Shown: positions 43,500 to 52,355, numbered from the stretch's first letter. The stretch: 64,000 nt of DNA from an uncultured candidate division Zixibacteria bacterium (GCA_937925655.1 CALAMC010000098.1:1-64000), one strand, 5' to 3'. Notes: generated by a model not told the origin, from the letters alone. A program made the numbers and translations.

Positions 43500-43958
43500 A
43501 TGAAAAAGCTGTTTTTCCCGATTATGGCACTTCTATTGGCCGCCGCGGTGTCGGCACAGGAACTCACAGCGGTCGTGGATGGAATTCAGGTCGAACTTGA
43601 ATTCGCATCCGGCATAAGCGAGCGTATGCCGACCGGCATGGCCGCCAGTTTCGGCGCCGACGTCGGCAAGGTGTTCGCGTGGTGCCGTGTCACGGGGGCC
43701 GCCGACACGACATCCATCCGGCACGTGTACTATTACAACGGCGAAGAAATGGCAACGGTCGATCTGCCCGTGAAAAGCCCGTCATGGCGCACCTGGTCAA
43801 GCAAAGATATTCTCCCGCAATGGGTCGGCCACTGGGAAGTCAAGGTTTTCAATGCCTCGGGATCCCTGCTGGCGGCCAAGGCCTTCTCAATAACAGCCTT
43901 GGCGCCGATTGAGCCTCCACCGGCGGAAATCCAGGGCACGCAGACGACCGGTCAATAA
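43500..43958 (+). CDS. Secreted DUF2914-domain protein
   Basis: 152 residues: signal peptide (1-19) then DUF2914, recognised by HVYYYNGEEMATVDLPVKSP and WRTWSSKDILPQWVGHWEV. Function unknown; the domain is found in periplasmic proteins of many diderms. The start follows AGGAGGAAT. Its end overlaps the convergent SGNH gene by 7 bases. Confidence 0.85.
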   Translation: MKKLFFPIMALLLAAAVSAQELTAVVDGIQVELEFASGISERMPTGMAASFGADVGKVFAWCRVTGAADTTSIRHVYYYNGEEMATVDLPVKSPSWRTWSSKDILPQWVGHWEVKVFNASGSLLAAKAFSITALAPIEPPPAEIQGTQTTGQ

Positions 43959-45103
43959 ATTCGGACCCTCTTGCGGTTCCTCGCATCCCAGGGCGTCTGA
44001 AACGGTACCGTCGGTTCCGGGGGAACCAGGCATTGTGGATTTTCTTTAAGGTAGTTATAAATGATTTCGGCGACCGCCCGATGGCCGCGCTCATTGAAAT
44101 GAATCGGGTCGCGAGGCGCGTCATCATACAAGCTGTCGATGGATAAAAAGGCCACGTCCACGTCGACCAGGGCCGAACCGGTGTTACGGGCCGCCTGCCG
44201 GGCCATCATGTTGTAATATTCGTGATACCGGTGCATTGGGGATTTGCTTCCCGGTGGATAGTACTGCGAAAGCGACGGAATCGGAGAGGTTAATATGACC
44301 GAACCGGTGCCATGCCGCCGTGCGAATTGGGCCATCGTTTTCAGGTTGGCCAGGAAATCATCGAAGGATACCCGGTACTGCGGCTGCTCTCCCGGCGAGA
44401 GCTTGTTTTCGAGAGGTTCCTCGGTCCCTCCCAGAATCAGCCGGCGCAACAGTGAGTACAATTTCAATCGTGCAAACGTATCCTGCACGGTTAGAATCCA
44501 ATCCGGAGGGAATTTTTGGTCTTTGTCCTGAATATTGTCGGCCGCCGCCCACTGGTCGTTCCAGCCAAACATGATCATGATGATATCGGGTTCCAGTCCA
44601 TATAACTCCTCGGTATAAAACCGCCGCCCCTGAAAGGAACTGTATCCCGGCACACCGCCATTGATAACCTCAACCGGCGGCATAGTCGAATCGGCGTTAA
44701 TCATTCGCTCCAGATGATAGGCATAGGTATTGTTATCGCTCATACCCCACCCGAACGTACAGGAATTTCCCAGAAGCAGGATGCGGAGCCGGTCGCTTTT
44801 GGGACCGATTTCACCCCCGCGTAAACCATGGGAATTGATGCGATACGTTTTCCCTTCGAAAAACCGCGAAGTTATTTCCTGCGAGGGGCGCAACCGCCAC
44901 AGCAAACGCCGATCTTTTTTGAAAACGTCGGGGTAATCCAGCGACCGATTAACCAGAAAAAAGCGGTTCTCAAAATAAGTATTTATCGGAATCACTATCA
45001 GAAACAGTTCGCTGATTATCAGAAAAACCGGCACCGCCAGGATCAGTAAGGCGATCTTATGCCCGGCTTTAAGGACTCCCGTTTGTTCTTGCTTCTGTTT
45101 CAT
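43952..45103 (-). CDS. SGNH/GDSL-family hydrolase, membrane-anchored
   Basis: 383 residues: N-terminal transmembrane anchor (about 17-40), then the SGNH domain with Ser114 in LLLGNSCTFGWG (block I), Gly180/Asn182 in FGWND (block III) and Asp332-x-x-His335 in RDPIHFNERGH (block V). Such enzymes deacetylate or transfer acyl groups on glycans or natural products. It follows DUF5989 and the carbamoyltransferase, a recurrent gene set in bacteria. Confidence 0.88.
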   Translation of the reverse strand: MKQKQEQTGVLKAGHKIALLILAVPVFLIISELFLIVIPINTYFENRFFLVNRSLDYPDVFKKDRRLLWRLRPSQEITSRFFEGKTYRINSHGLRGGEIGPKSDRLRILLLGNSCTFGWGMSDNNTYAYHLERMINADSTMPPVEVINGGVPGYSSFQGRRFYTEELYGLEPDIIMIMFGWNDQWAAADNIQDKDQKFPPDWILTVQDTFARLKLYSLLRRLILGGTEEPLENKLSPGEQPQYRVSFDDFLANLKTMAQFARRHGTGSVILTSPIPSLSQYYPPGSKSPMHRYHEYYNMMARQAARNTGSALVDVDVAFLSIDSLYDDAPRDPIHFNERGHRAVAEIIYNYLKENPQCLVPPEPTVPFQTPWDARNRKRVRIY

Positions 45104-45107
45104 CCAA

Positions 45108-45287
45108 TCAGAACAACGAATAAATAAACGGCGCCAGCGCGCTGGATTCCGTCAGTACCACCAGCAACGACAAAAGCAATAAGAACAGTATTATCGGACT
45201 CAACCACCACCGTTTGGAGGTTTTTAAAAAATACCAGAACTCGCCGATTATCCGCAACCGGTCTTTTATGGCCTGCCAGCTACTCAT
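45108..45287 (-). CDS. DUF5989-family small membrane protein
   Basis: 59 residues, open from ATG 45287 to TGA. The middle KTSKRWWLSPIILFLLLLSLL and the ending SSALAPFIYSLF are the DUF5989 signature: one membrane helix after a WW pair. The family is almost always found between a NodU-like carbamoyltransferase and an SGNH hydrolase, as here. It lies 48 bases after the carbamoyltransferase and 4 bases before the SGNH gene. Confidence 0.88.
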   Translation of the reverse strand: MSSWQAIKDRLRIIGEFWYFLKTSKRWWLSPIILFLLLLSLLVVLTESSALAPFIYSLF

Positions 45288-45335
45288 AATAGTAAATCAA
45301 ATATAACGAGAAATATTCCAATAACAACTGCTTTA

Positions 45336-47075
45336 TTAATCCGTCCGGCTCATGATTTTATACGACGGAAAATCGGCCGGGACTATGACGGATTTGTCCA
45401 GTAGGCAATCTTCCATGATCAGAATATCCAGTCCCGATGAAATAAACGTGGCAAAGGCCGCCCGGGGTGTACGCACAATCGGCCAGCCGCGAAGATTTAA
45501 GGACGTGTTTAACAACACCGGCACGCCGGTCAGCCGGTCGAATTCGTTCAGAATATCATACAGAAAGGGATTTTCGCGCGCGTTGACCGTTTGAATCCGG
45601 GCCGTTCCATCGATATGCGTCACGGCCGGAATTTGCGACCGTGTCTCTAATCGGACAATAAAATTGAAAAGCATATACGGTGATGGTCCGTCGCAATCGA
45701 AATATTCCCCGGCACGGTCCTGGGTGACGACCGGCGCGAAAGGACGGAACGGTTCGCGGAATTTTACCGCTTCATTGAGACGGGGCTTCATGTTGGAATC
45801 GCGCGGGTCGGCCAGAATCGACCGGAATCCCAGCGCCCGCGGCCCAAATTCCATCGGCCCCTGAAATAAACCGACAATTTTCCCCTCGGCCAGGCTCCGG
45901 GCGACCAACTCGGCTAATTCCGGGAGAGGATGTTTTGTATGAGGGATTTTATTCTCACCCAGAAAATTGGAAATATCAGCCGCTTCATACTTTGGCCCCG
46001 GCGGCGAGGCGGGTATCTTTATTTTTTTATTTTGCCCTGTGAGGGCATAATGACCATACAGCGCCGCCCCGAGCGCTCCGCCGCTGTCCGATGACGCCGG
46101 TTGAACGTGGATTTGCTCGAAAAAACCGCTTTTCAAAAGCTTTCCGGTTGCGGCGCAATTCAGCGCCACCCCGCCCGCCATGCATAAATTATTTTCACCG
46201 GTGATTTCTCTCGCATAGCGGGCCATGGAGAATATGATTTTCTCCGTGACGGCCTGAATTGAGGCGGCAATATCTTTGTCCGATGATGTAATTTCCTGAC
46301 CGGGCATTCGCCGGGGACGGCCAAAAAGCCTTTCCAATCGTTTCGAGGTCATGGTCAGCCCATAGTGGAACTTAAAATATTTTAAATTCAGATGAATCGA
46401 GCCATCATCCCGAATATTCACGATTTCATTTTCGATCAAATCGGCATATCTGCTTTGGCCACAGGGCGCCAGCCCCATAACTTTGTACTCCGATGAATTA
46501 ACCGTAAACCCCAGAAAGAACGTGAACGCCGAATAAAGCAGGCCAACCGAGTGCGGGTAGTTCATGGTCTTGATTATTTTTATATCGGTACCGGACGCTT
46601 TGCCTATCGAGGCCGTCGCCCACTCCCCGACCCCGTCGATAGTCAATATGGCGGCCCGGTCGAACGGCGAAGTATAATACGACCCGGCGGCGTGCGACAG
46701 GTGATGCTCGATAAAATATATATCGCCGTGATAGTGCAATTTCGATTTGATTACATGCGGGGTCCATAGTTTTTCACGAAGCCAGACCGGGATGGCCAGG
46801 CGAAAGGCGGGATACGAAAACGGCACGGTCTGCAAATAGCCGTTTAAAATCCGGTCAAATTTCAGAAACGGTTTGTCATAGAAGAAGATAGCGTCGATGT
46901 CCTCGATTTTGAGTCCGCCCTTTTCAAGACAGAAGTTTATGGCGTTGATCGGGAAATCGGCGTCGTGTTTACGTCCGGTGAATCGCTCCTCCTGCGCCCC
47001 GGCCACGGGGACGCCGTCAATTGCCAGCGCCGCGGCGGAATCATGATAGAAACAGGATATGCCGAGTATATTCAT
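45336..47075 (-). CDS. NodU/CmcH-family carbamoyltransferase
   Basis: Transfers a carbamoyl group from carbamoyl phosphate via carbamoyl-AMP to a hydroxyl of a sugar or natural product. The N-terminal Kae1-like ASKHA part has HHLSHAAGSYYTSPF and LTIDGVGEW; the C-terminal part has MEFGPRALGFRSILADPR. The 579-residue length is normal. ATG at 47075 is chosen because homologues begin MNILGISCFYHDSA; only a weak GAG precedes it. The acceptor is unknown. Four bases separate it from the small membrane protein upstream. Confidence 0.93.
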   Translation of the reverse strand: MNILGISCFYHDSAAALAIDGVPVAGAQEERFTGRKHDADFPINAINFCLEKGGLKIEDIDAIFFYDKPFLKFDRILNGYLQTVPFSYPAFRLAIPVWLREKLWTPHVIKSKLHYHGDIYFIEHHLSHAAGSYYTSPFDRAAILTIDGVGEWATASIGKASGTDIKIIKTMNYPHSVGLLYSAFTFFLGFTVNSSEYKVMGLAPCGQSRYADLIENEIVNIRDDGSIHLNLKYFKFHYGLTMTSKRLERLFGRPRRMPGQEITSSDKDIAASIQAVTEKIIFSMARYAREITGENNLCMAGGVALNCAATGKLLKSGFFEQIHVQPASSDSGGALGAALYGHYALTGQNKKIKIPASPPGPKYEAADISNFLGENKIPHTKHPLPELAELVARSLAEGKIVGLFQGPMEFGPRALGFRSILADPRDSNMKPRLNEAVKFREPFRPFAPVVTQDRAGEYFDCDGPSPYMLFNFIVRLETRSQIPAVTHIDGTARIQTVNARENPFLYDILNEFDRLTGVPVLLNTSLNLRGWPIVRTPRAAFATFISSGLDILIMEDCLLDKSVIVPADFPSYKIMSRTD

Positions 47076-47079
47076 CGCA

Positions 47080-47316
47080 TCAACTCTGATGTTTCGCCCG
47101 TTCGCGGTCGAAGGCCCCGATTTCGGCATCCTGCCAGTTGGTGTCGGCTTCCAATCTTTTGCGCAGGGGATCGAATCCGAACAACTTCATAACGATGCCG
47201 AACGGTGTGAAAATCAGAAAATAAAAAACAAACAGAATGATTTCCAATTGCACCCGCGCGAAAGCCCGGGCGAATTTTTTCCAGGCCGACCAGATTTTAT
47301 TTAAAAAAGATTTCAT
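47080..47316 (-). CDS. Small membrane protein of the carbamoyltransferase cluster
   Basis: 78 residues with one long hydrophobic helix (about 22-44, VQLEIILFVFYFLIFTPFGIV) flanked by basic N-terminal and acidic C-terminal ends. A protein of this kind commonly precedes NodU-like genes, next to SxtJ-like genes in some clusters; no separate SxtJ gene is seen. First gene of the four-gene cluster; 4 bases before the carbamoyltransferase start. Confidence 0.75.
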   Translation of the reverse strand: MKSFLNKIWSAWKKFARAFARVQLEIILFVFYFLIFTPFGIVMKLFGFDPLRKRLEADTNWQDAEIGAFDRERAKHQS

Positions 47317-47407
47317 TTGTCATAATTTACGGCGCAAAATAGATTCTATCAAGTGTCATATGAAAACGAAAGCCCGCCGGTCGGGCATTAAACAGGAAGG
47401 AATCGCC

Positions 47408-47803
47408 ATGAGAACATTCAGGAAAGTGTCATTATTGGCCGTTACCGCCGTTTTAATAACCACCGCCGCCGCGTCGGCCTTGCCGCCGGTCGAGGGCCGC
47501 GTCTTCAGCATTTACCCGGCGGTCAACGAGGTGTCATTCTACAAAAACGCCGAGGATGATTTCGATAATCGCGGCTGGACTTTGCAGGTGATTTCGATTA
47601 ACAGCTTTAAACTACTGACCAATTTCACGATCGAATTCACCGGCGATTTCAACTGGGATATGTCGTATCTGGACCGGGATTATTATATCGAGTTGTCGTT
47701 TGTCAAACCGCTGGCCGGCAAGTTATCGTTTAATTATCAGAGAATCATTTCCACCTTCGAAGACAGCAATATCAATCAGGTGGGGTTAAGGCTGTCGTTG
47801 TGA
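47408..47803 (+). CDS. Secreted beta-rich hypothetical protein
   Basis: 131 residues: signal peptide (1-24, ending ASA), then alternating hydrophobic/polar strands (TLQVISINSFKLLTNFTIEF, YYIELSFVKPLAGKLSFNY) ending in a terminal LRLSL, suggesting an outer-membrane or periplasmic beta protein. The start follows GGAAGGAATCGCC. Divergent from the carbamoyltransferase cluster. No family recognised. Confidence 0.65.
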   Translation: MRTFRKVSLLAVTAVLITTAAASALPPVEGRVFSIYPAVNEVSFYKNAEDDFDNRGWTLQVISINSFKLLTNFTIEFTGDFNWDMSYLDRDYYIELSFVKPLAGKLSFNYQRIISTFEDSNINQVGLRLSL

Positions 47804-47882
47804 GGGGATGTATTCTTGCAAATCAAATCAATATGGCGAAATGACAATATGGGAACAGAGAAAAAAGACGAGAGGAGACTCA

Positions 47883-48779
47883 ATGATAGGAATAAAACCG
47901 CCCAAAACCCCTAATGATATAAGGGAAAAACTAAACAACCTTTATATTGAAGACATCATAAGCCCGGAAGGTTGGAAATGTAAATTTGAGAAGCAGTGCG
48001 CCAATAGCTGCAATCTATATGGCAAAGAATTGCTCTTTCCGATCGGCGCAATGGTGGGGGATTTTTATGAAAAACACAAAATCTTGTTTATCGGCATCAA
48101 TTCTAATGATGGCGCTAAGGGGCCGGAGGATTTCTATGCCTGTTATGAATGGCTCCAAATTAAAAGCATTGCCATATCAAAGGTTATTTGGTATTTGACC
48201 CAACGATTAACCGGTGAGCAAAATGCAGAAATCGGTGAGGCGATGGATCGCATTGCATTCACCAATTGCGTAAAATGTTCGGTTGATAAAGAGGCCGGTA
48301 CGCCCACCCGTGTTATGTACAATAATTGCATTATGAAACTCGAAATTATGATTAAGGAGATTACAATATTGAAGCCCAAATTAATTATTTGCCTGGGAGA
48401 TCCACCTTTTTGGGCGATACAAAGTTGCTTCATCGATTCAGTTGAATTGATTAAAAAAGAACATAAGGTAAATGGATTTAATGAATGGATGTTTAAATTC
48501 CATTCGGATAATGAATCCATAAATGTAATCCGCCTTTTTAATCCCGGTCGGGGTCATATTAGGGTAAACAAGATTTACAATAATCTGCATATAGATTCTT
48601 ATAAATTGCCGGAAAATTGGAGAAAATTCGTGGCGACTTATACCAATTCAGGCTCCCGATTGGCAAATGAATTAACAAATAAATTTAAAATGAAAGATTC
48701 TGCCGATATTATAAACCCGTTCTACGACGCCATGATCGAGGCAATGATGTCGGAAATAGGTCTCAAATATTATTATTGA
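47883..48779 (+). CDS. Uracil-DNA-glycosylase-superfamily-like protein with Fe-S cysteines
   Basis: 298 residues, AT-rich. The stretch around residues 127-172 (TNCVKCS...TPTRVMYNNC...LKPKLIICLG) aligns with the UDG family 4 core (NVVKCRPP...TPT...C...PKVIVALG), giving Cys132 and Cys149. Cys39/Cys43 supply the first pair, as in the [4Fe-4S] UDGs. Motif A, normally GEAPG-x-x-ED, reads GINSNDGAKGPEDF (71-84), so glycosylase activity is doubtful. The start follows GAGGAGACTCA. Composition suggests lateral transfer; no defence genes adjoin. Confidence 0.65.
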   Translation: MIGIKPPKTPNDIREKLNNLYIEDIISPEGWKCKFEKQCANSCNLYGKELLFPIGAMVGDFYEKHKILFIGINSNDGAKGPEDFYACYEWLQIKSIAISKVIWYLTQRLTGEQNAEIGEAMDRIAFTNCVKCSVDKEAGTPTRVMYNNCIMKLEIMIKEITILKPKLIICLGDPPFWAIQSCFIDSVELIKKEHKVNGFNEWMFKFHSDNESINVIRLFNPGRGHIRVNKIYNNLHIDSYKLPENWRKFVATYTNSGSRLANELTNKFKMKDSADIINPFYDAMIEAMMSEIGLKYYY

Positions 48780-48994
48780 TTCTCATTCCCGCCATGGGCG
48801 ACAGCCACCCCTCGTCTGCCGCCTGCCATTATCGGTCCAAGGATCCATTGAGTGATGACATTTCAGGTGGAAATCGGGTCGGAAATAGTCTTGAACAATT
48901 ATGAGAGACATTTTTGCCCCCCGATTACATTTGCCTTTCAACCGACATAAATATATTATTATCATTTTATATAGACAAACCTTCGGAGAAACAT

Positions 48995-49486
48995 ATGTCA
49001 TACAGCTTCAAACCGATTACTCCCGATGACCGCGTGGCCGTCATCGATATTCTAAATCACTTCATCGAAAACAGCTTTGCCGCATACTCTGAAAAGAATA
49101 TCCCCTATGAATTTTTCGACCGCCTCCTGATGGTCATAGGCAATTACCCGGCCGTCACCATCCGCGATGACAACGACAGCACCGTCGGCTTCGCTTTCAT
49201 GCACGCCTATCACCCCGCCGACAGCATGCGCCACACCGCCGAACTGACCTATTTCATCCTGCCCGAACACACCGGCCGCGGCCTGGGCAAACTCATGCTG
49301 GACTATCTCACCGAACAGGCCCGCGAACGGGGCATAAAAATATTCCTCGGCCAGATTTCATCGCTCAACGAACAAAGCCTCAATTTCCATAAAAAACATG
49401 GCTTCCGCGAAGTCGGCCGTTTCCCCAAAGTGGGCTGCAAAAACAGCCGCGATTTCGACGTCGTCTGGGTTCAAAAGGAGATTTGA
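48995..49486 (+). CDS. GNAT-family N-acetyltransferase
   Basis: 163 residues. The acetyl-CoA-binding motif A is HTGRGLGKLMLDYLTEQA (about 95-112) and the C-terminal NEQSLNFHKKHGFREVGRFPKVG is typical of phosphinothricin-acetyltransferase-like members. Substrate unknown. The start follows CGGAG. The stop overlaps the region of the next gene's start (2 bases apart). Bases 48780-48994 show nothing I can name. Confidence 0.88.
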   Translation: MSYSFKPITPDDRVAVIDILNHFIENSFAAYSEKNIPYEFFDRLLMVIGNYPAVTIRDDNDSTVGFAFMHAYHPADSMRHTAELTYFILPEHTGRGLGKLMLDYLTEQARERGIKIFLGQISSLNEQSLNFHKKHGFREVGRFPKVGCKNSRDFDVVWVQKEI

Positions 49487-49488
49487 TA

Positions 49489-50982
49489 TTGGCGAGCAAG
49501 AACCGTAACACCCGCATAATCAGGATAACCCTTGCCGTCCTTTGTGCTTTCTATCTGGTACTTCTTATTCCCGACTCCGAACCGGTTATTCCCGCCGACG
49601 ACGGAGCCAAACAACCCTTTGCCTGGAATCAGGACCAGTACTGGTCGCTTCTCGAAAACCGTTTCAATGAAGCTCGTCGGCTTGGCTGTGACTCATTAAA
49701 AGACCAAATCGCCCGGGGGCTTGATTCCACCGGCGTGCTGATATCAAGACTGGCCGGCGATACCCTTCAGCCTGATAACAGCCTCTTTACCTTGATCGAA
49801 ACGCATCTGTTCGACCTAACCTGTCTTCTGGCCGCCTGCCCGGACAGCCTGTCGGGGTTTATCAATCTTTACACCGGTATGAGATATCTGCTGATAAATC
49901 AGGCCCGGCGCTGGGATATGAATACGCCTGCCGCCCGCGACCGGGTGTATCGCCTTATCTACGGTGGACGGACCGCGCTTGAAGAAATTATGCTTCAGGC
50001 CGGCCCGGACAAAAGCCCGGAACTGACTTTCGGAACCGATGAACCCTCGGCCACACCGGCGGCCAAATTCATGGACGTCGCCATCCACAGCGGCGATATT
50101 CTGGTTTCGCGCGGCGGCGCCCCCACTTCGGCTCTTATCGCCCGTGGCAACGATTATCCCGGCAATTTTTCCCATGCCGCGCTGGTTCATATTGACGATG
50201 GGACCGGTAAAATATCCATAATCGAATCGCATATTGAAATCGGGGTCGCCATCGCCGACGTTGAAAAATATCTGAAAGATACCAAACTCCGCATAATGGT
50301 TCTTCGCCTGCGATCCGATCATCCATCGCTTGAAACCGACCCGGAACTGCCGCATAAGGCCGCCGAATATGCCATGGCGCGAGCCAAAGCCGGGCATATC
50401 CCCTATGATTTTGCGATGGACATATCCGAACCCTCAAAGTTGTTTTGCTCCGAAGTTGTCTCCGACGCCTATGGCGCCCAAGGCGTGAACCTCTGGGCGG
50501 GGCTGTCGCATATTTCCAGCCCGGGTGTGAGAAACTGGCTGGCCGCTTTCGGGGTGAGAAATTTCACGACGCAGGAACCCTCGGATTTGGAATATGACCC
50601 GCAACTGCAGGTTGTGGCCGAATGGCGCGATTTCGAAACCCTCTGGCAGGATCGAATGGACAACGCCGTGGTCGATGTCATGCTCGAGGATGCCGAGCGC
50701 GGAATGAAATTGAAATATAATCGTCTGATGCTCCCGCTCGCCCGCGTCTTGAAACTATACAGCTCGATTTTAAACCGATTCGGCCAAGCCGGTCCCGTCC
50801 CGGAAGGCATGAATGCCACCGTCGCCCTTAAAAACGAGTGGTTTTCCGGCCGCCACCGACAAATCAAAAAAAGGCTGGAGGTTTTGGCCGGCCAATTTCG
50901 GGAAAAAAATGCCTACTTGCCTCCCTATTGGGAACTGGTTAAACTCGCCCGTCAGGCGAAAGATTCTATATATTCCTCTTGA
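49489..50982 (+). CDS. YiiX/YebB-like (NlpC/P60-related) papain-fold hydrolase
   Basis: About 497 residues: N-terminal membrane anchor or signal (about 10-28), a helical part (about 40-190), then the YiiX-like cysteine hydrolase domain with SGDILVSRGG, His in NFSHAALVH and Cys in KLFCSEVVSDAYG. Family members act on lipids or peptides in the periplasm. Start: TTG at 49489 with AGGAG 8 bases upstream fits better than TTG at 49483, which is only 2 bases from it. Coupled to the GNAT gene. Confidence 0.8.
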   Translation: MASKNRNTRIIRITLAVLCAFYLVLLIPDSEPVIPADDGAKQPFAWNQDQYWSLLENRFNEARRLGCDSLKDQIARGLDSTGVLISRLAGDTLQPDNSLFTLIETHLFDLTCLLAACPDSLSGFINLYTGMRYLLINQARRWDMNTPAARDRVYRLIYGGRTALEEIMLQAGPDKSPELTFGTDEPSATPAAKFMDVAIHSGDILVSRGGAPTSALIARGNDYPGNFSHAALVHIDDGTGKISIIESHIEIGVAIADVEKYLKDTKLRIMVLRLRSDHPSLETDPELPHKAAEYAMARAKAGHIPYDFAMDISEPSKLFCSEVVSDAYGAQGVNLWAGLSHISSPGVRNWLAAFGVRNFTTQEPSDLEYDPQLQVVAEWRDFETLWQDRMDNAVVDVMLEDAERGMKLKYNRLMLPLARVLKLYSSILNRFGQAGPVPEGMNATVALKNEWFSGRHRQIKKRLEVLAGQFREKNAYLPPYWELVKLARQAKDSIYSS

Positions 50983-51009
50983 ACTTTTTTTGAGGAATTC
51001 GTATCTTTA

Positions 51010-51037
51010 TTGGCAAATGACACGATCTCCATATTAA
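51010..51037 (+). promoter_or_regulatory. Sigma70-type promoter of RRM gene 2
   Basis: TTGGCA (51010-51015), 16-base spacer, TATTAA (51032-51037), about 140 bases before the RRM start, the same geometry as at RRM gene 1. Confidence 0.5.
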
Positions 51038-51091
51038 TAGTTTAATGGTAGGGATCTTTTAGAAACTAACCGAAAACCTAATGGGAGATTC

Positions 51092-51175
51092 GGCGCAATG
51101 GTGCGCAAATGACGTTTATCCGATTCAAAAGGACGTTCGAGTGATGAATCGGTATAAACAAATCTGGAGTGTAGA
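51092..51175 (+). promoter_or_regulatory. Conserved structured leader of RRM gene (copy 2)
   Basis: GGCGCAAT begins a GCGCA/TGCGC hairpin (51093-51106). Then GTTTATCCGATTC (51114-51126) pairs with GAATCGG-t-ATAAAC (51146-51159), a 13-pair stem with one bulged T and a 19-base loop, then GGAGT. Relative to copy 1, the outer GTTTAT/ATAAAC pairs are kept while inner pairs change on both sides, which supports an RNA structure. Confidence 0.65.
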
Positions 51176-51502
51176 ATGAATATCTACGTAGGTAACCTGT
51201 CACGCACGACGACAGAAGACGATCTTCGCAATTTATTCGCCGAATACGGCGAAGTCAGCTCGGTAAACATTCTAAAAGATCGCTACACCAATGAACCGCG
51301 CGGGTTCGGGTTTGTCGAAATGCCCGGCAAAGATGAAGCTATGAAAGCCATCGCCGAGCTCAACGGCGCCGAACTGGGCGGTCGTTCCCTGACCATCAAT
51401 GAGGCTCGTCCTCGCACCGATAATCGCGGTGGCGGTGGCGGCGGCCGTGGTCCGGGCGGCGGTAACCGCGGTGGTGGCGGCGGCGGACGTCGCAGATACT
51501 AA
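51176..51502 (+). CDS. RRM-domain RNA-binding protein with glycine-rich tail (copy 2)
   Basis: 108 residues: RRM (about 1-80) with RNP2 NIYVGNL and RNP1 RGFGFVEM, then an RGG-like tail (about 82-108, repeated GGGGG and R, ending GGRRRY). The tail resembles that of cyanobacterial and plant glycine-rich RNA-binding proteins, which adds RNA affinity. Homologous to the product of 36488-36733, and with the related leader. Terminator 20 bases past the stop. Confidence 0.96.
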   Translation: MNIYVGNLSRTTTEDDLRNLFAEYGEVSSVNILKDRYTNEPRGFGFVEMPGKDEAMKAIAELNGAELGGRSLTINEARPRTDNRGGGGGGRGPGGGNRGGGGGGRRRY

Positions 51503-51521
51503 ACCACTATCCAAGACTTCC

Positions 51522-51553
51522 AAACGGGGCCCTGTCGAAGGACCCCGTTTTTT
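51522..51553 (+). terminator. Rho-independent terminator of RRM gene 2
   Basis: AAACGGGG (51522-51529) pairs with CCCCGTTT (51543-51550), then TTT. Confidence 0.88.
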
Positions 51554-51616
51554 GTTGGCATTGTCACCGGTTTTTCCTACCCTGATAAAAACGCAAAAAA
51601 CCCGCAGGAGAATTTT

Positions 51617-52282
51617 ATGCAACGGCTGGTTACGATTTCTTTCATTTTAATATTTATAATGACTTTGGGCTGTGGGCAAAAAAAAGACGATGCCCGAACT
51701 TTGCCGCCGGCGCCGTCCAGTCTCACGCTGGCTGACCTGACCGGCTTTATGACCGGCTCGTTTTCATCGGCCGAACAGGCAGTATCCGATTCTGAATTTT
51801 TTGATATCCGCCTGGAAATGTGGCCGATCTGGCTGCACCGCTCCGACGCCCACTGGCTGTATGTCGAACAGGCCGCCGCTTCACATCTAAGCCGCCCCTA
51901 CCGTCAGCGCGTTTATAGAGTTTTCCAGACCGATGACACCACGTTTATTTCCGAAGTTTATGAAATTCCCGAACCGGAACGCTTTTCGAACCGATGGCGC
52001 GAGGATATGCCGCTGGCCGAACTTACTGCCGACTCCCTAATCCCCCGCCCCGGTTGCGCCATCATTTTACATCCGGAAGGCGATTCCGTCTTTGTCGGAA
52101 GCACCGTCGATGCCCAATGCAAAAGCGATCATAACGATGCCTCCTGGGCCACGTCGGAAGTGCGTATCGCCAAAGATTACCTGTTTAGCTGGGATCGAGG
52201 TTGGAGCGCCGATTCTTTGCAGGTCTGGGGGGCCGTAACCGGCGGATATATTTTCAAAAAGATAAAAAACACCAAAGAATAG
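51617..52282 (+). CDS. CpcT/CpeT-family lipoprotein
   Basis: 221 residues: lipoprotein signal with lipobox TLGC (Cys16). The rest fits the CpcT/CpeT barrel: DLTGFMTGSFSSAEQA at the start, EQAAASHLSRPYRQRVYRVF in the middle and FKKI at the end. In cyanobacteria the family attaches bilins to phycobiliproteins; in other bacteria the role is unknown. The membrane-anchored form here has presumably another ligand. The start follows AGGAGAATTTT. Terminator follows directly. Confidence 0.82.
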   Translation: MQRLVTISFILIFIMTLGCGQKKDDARTLPPAPSSLTLADLTGFMTGSFSSAEQAVSDSEFFDIRLEMWPIWLHRSDAHWLYVEQAAASHLSRPYRQRVYRVFQTDDTTFISEVYEIPEPERFSNRWREDMPLAELTADSLIPRPGCAIILHPEGDSVFVGSTVDAQCKSDHNDASWATSEVRIAKDYLFSWDRGWSADSLQVWGAVTGGYIFKKIKNTKE

Positions 52283-52297
52283 TCATTTGAAAAAAAC

Positions 52298-52324
52298 AAG
52301 GCCCGCTTTTGGCGGGCCTTTTCT
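52298..52324. terminator. Bidirectional terminator
   Basis: AAGGCCCGC/GCGGGCCTT with loop TTTTG between the CpeT-like gene and the convergent secreted protein, A-run before and TTTTCT after. Confidence 0.9.
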
Positions 52325-52355
52325 ATATGAAATCGGACCTTAGGGGGAACAGATC

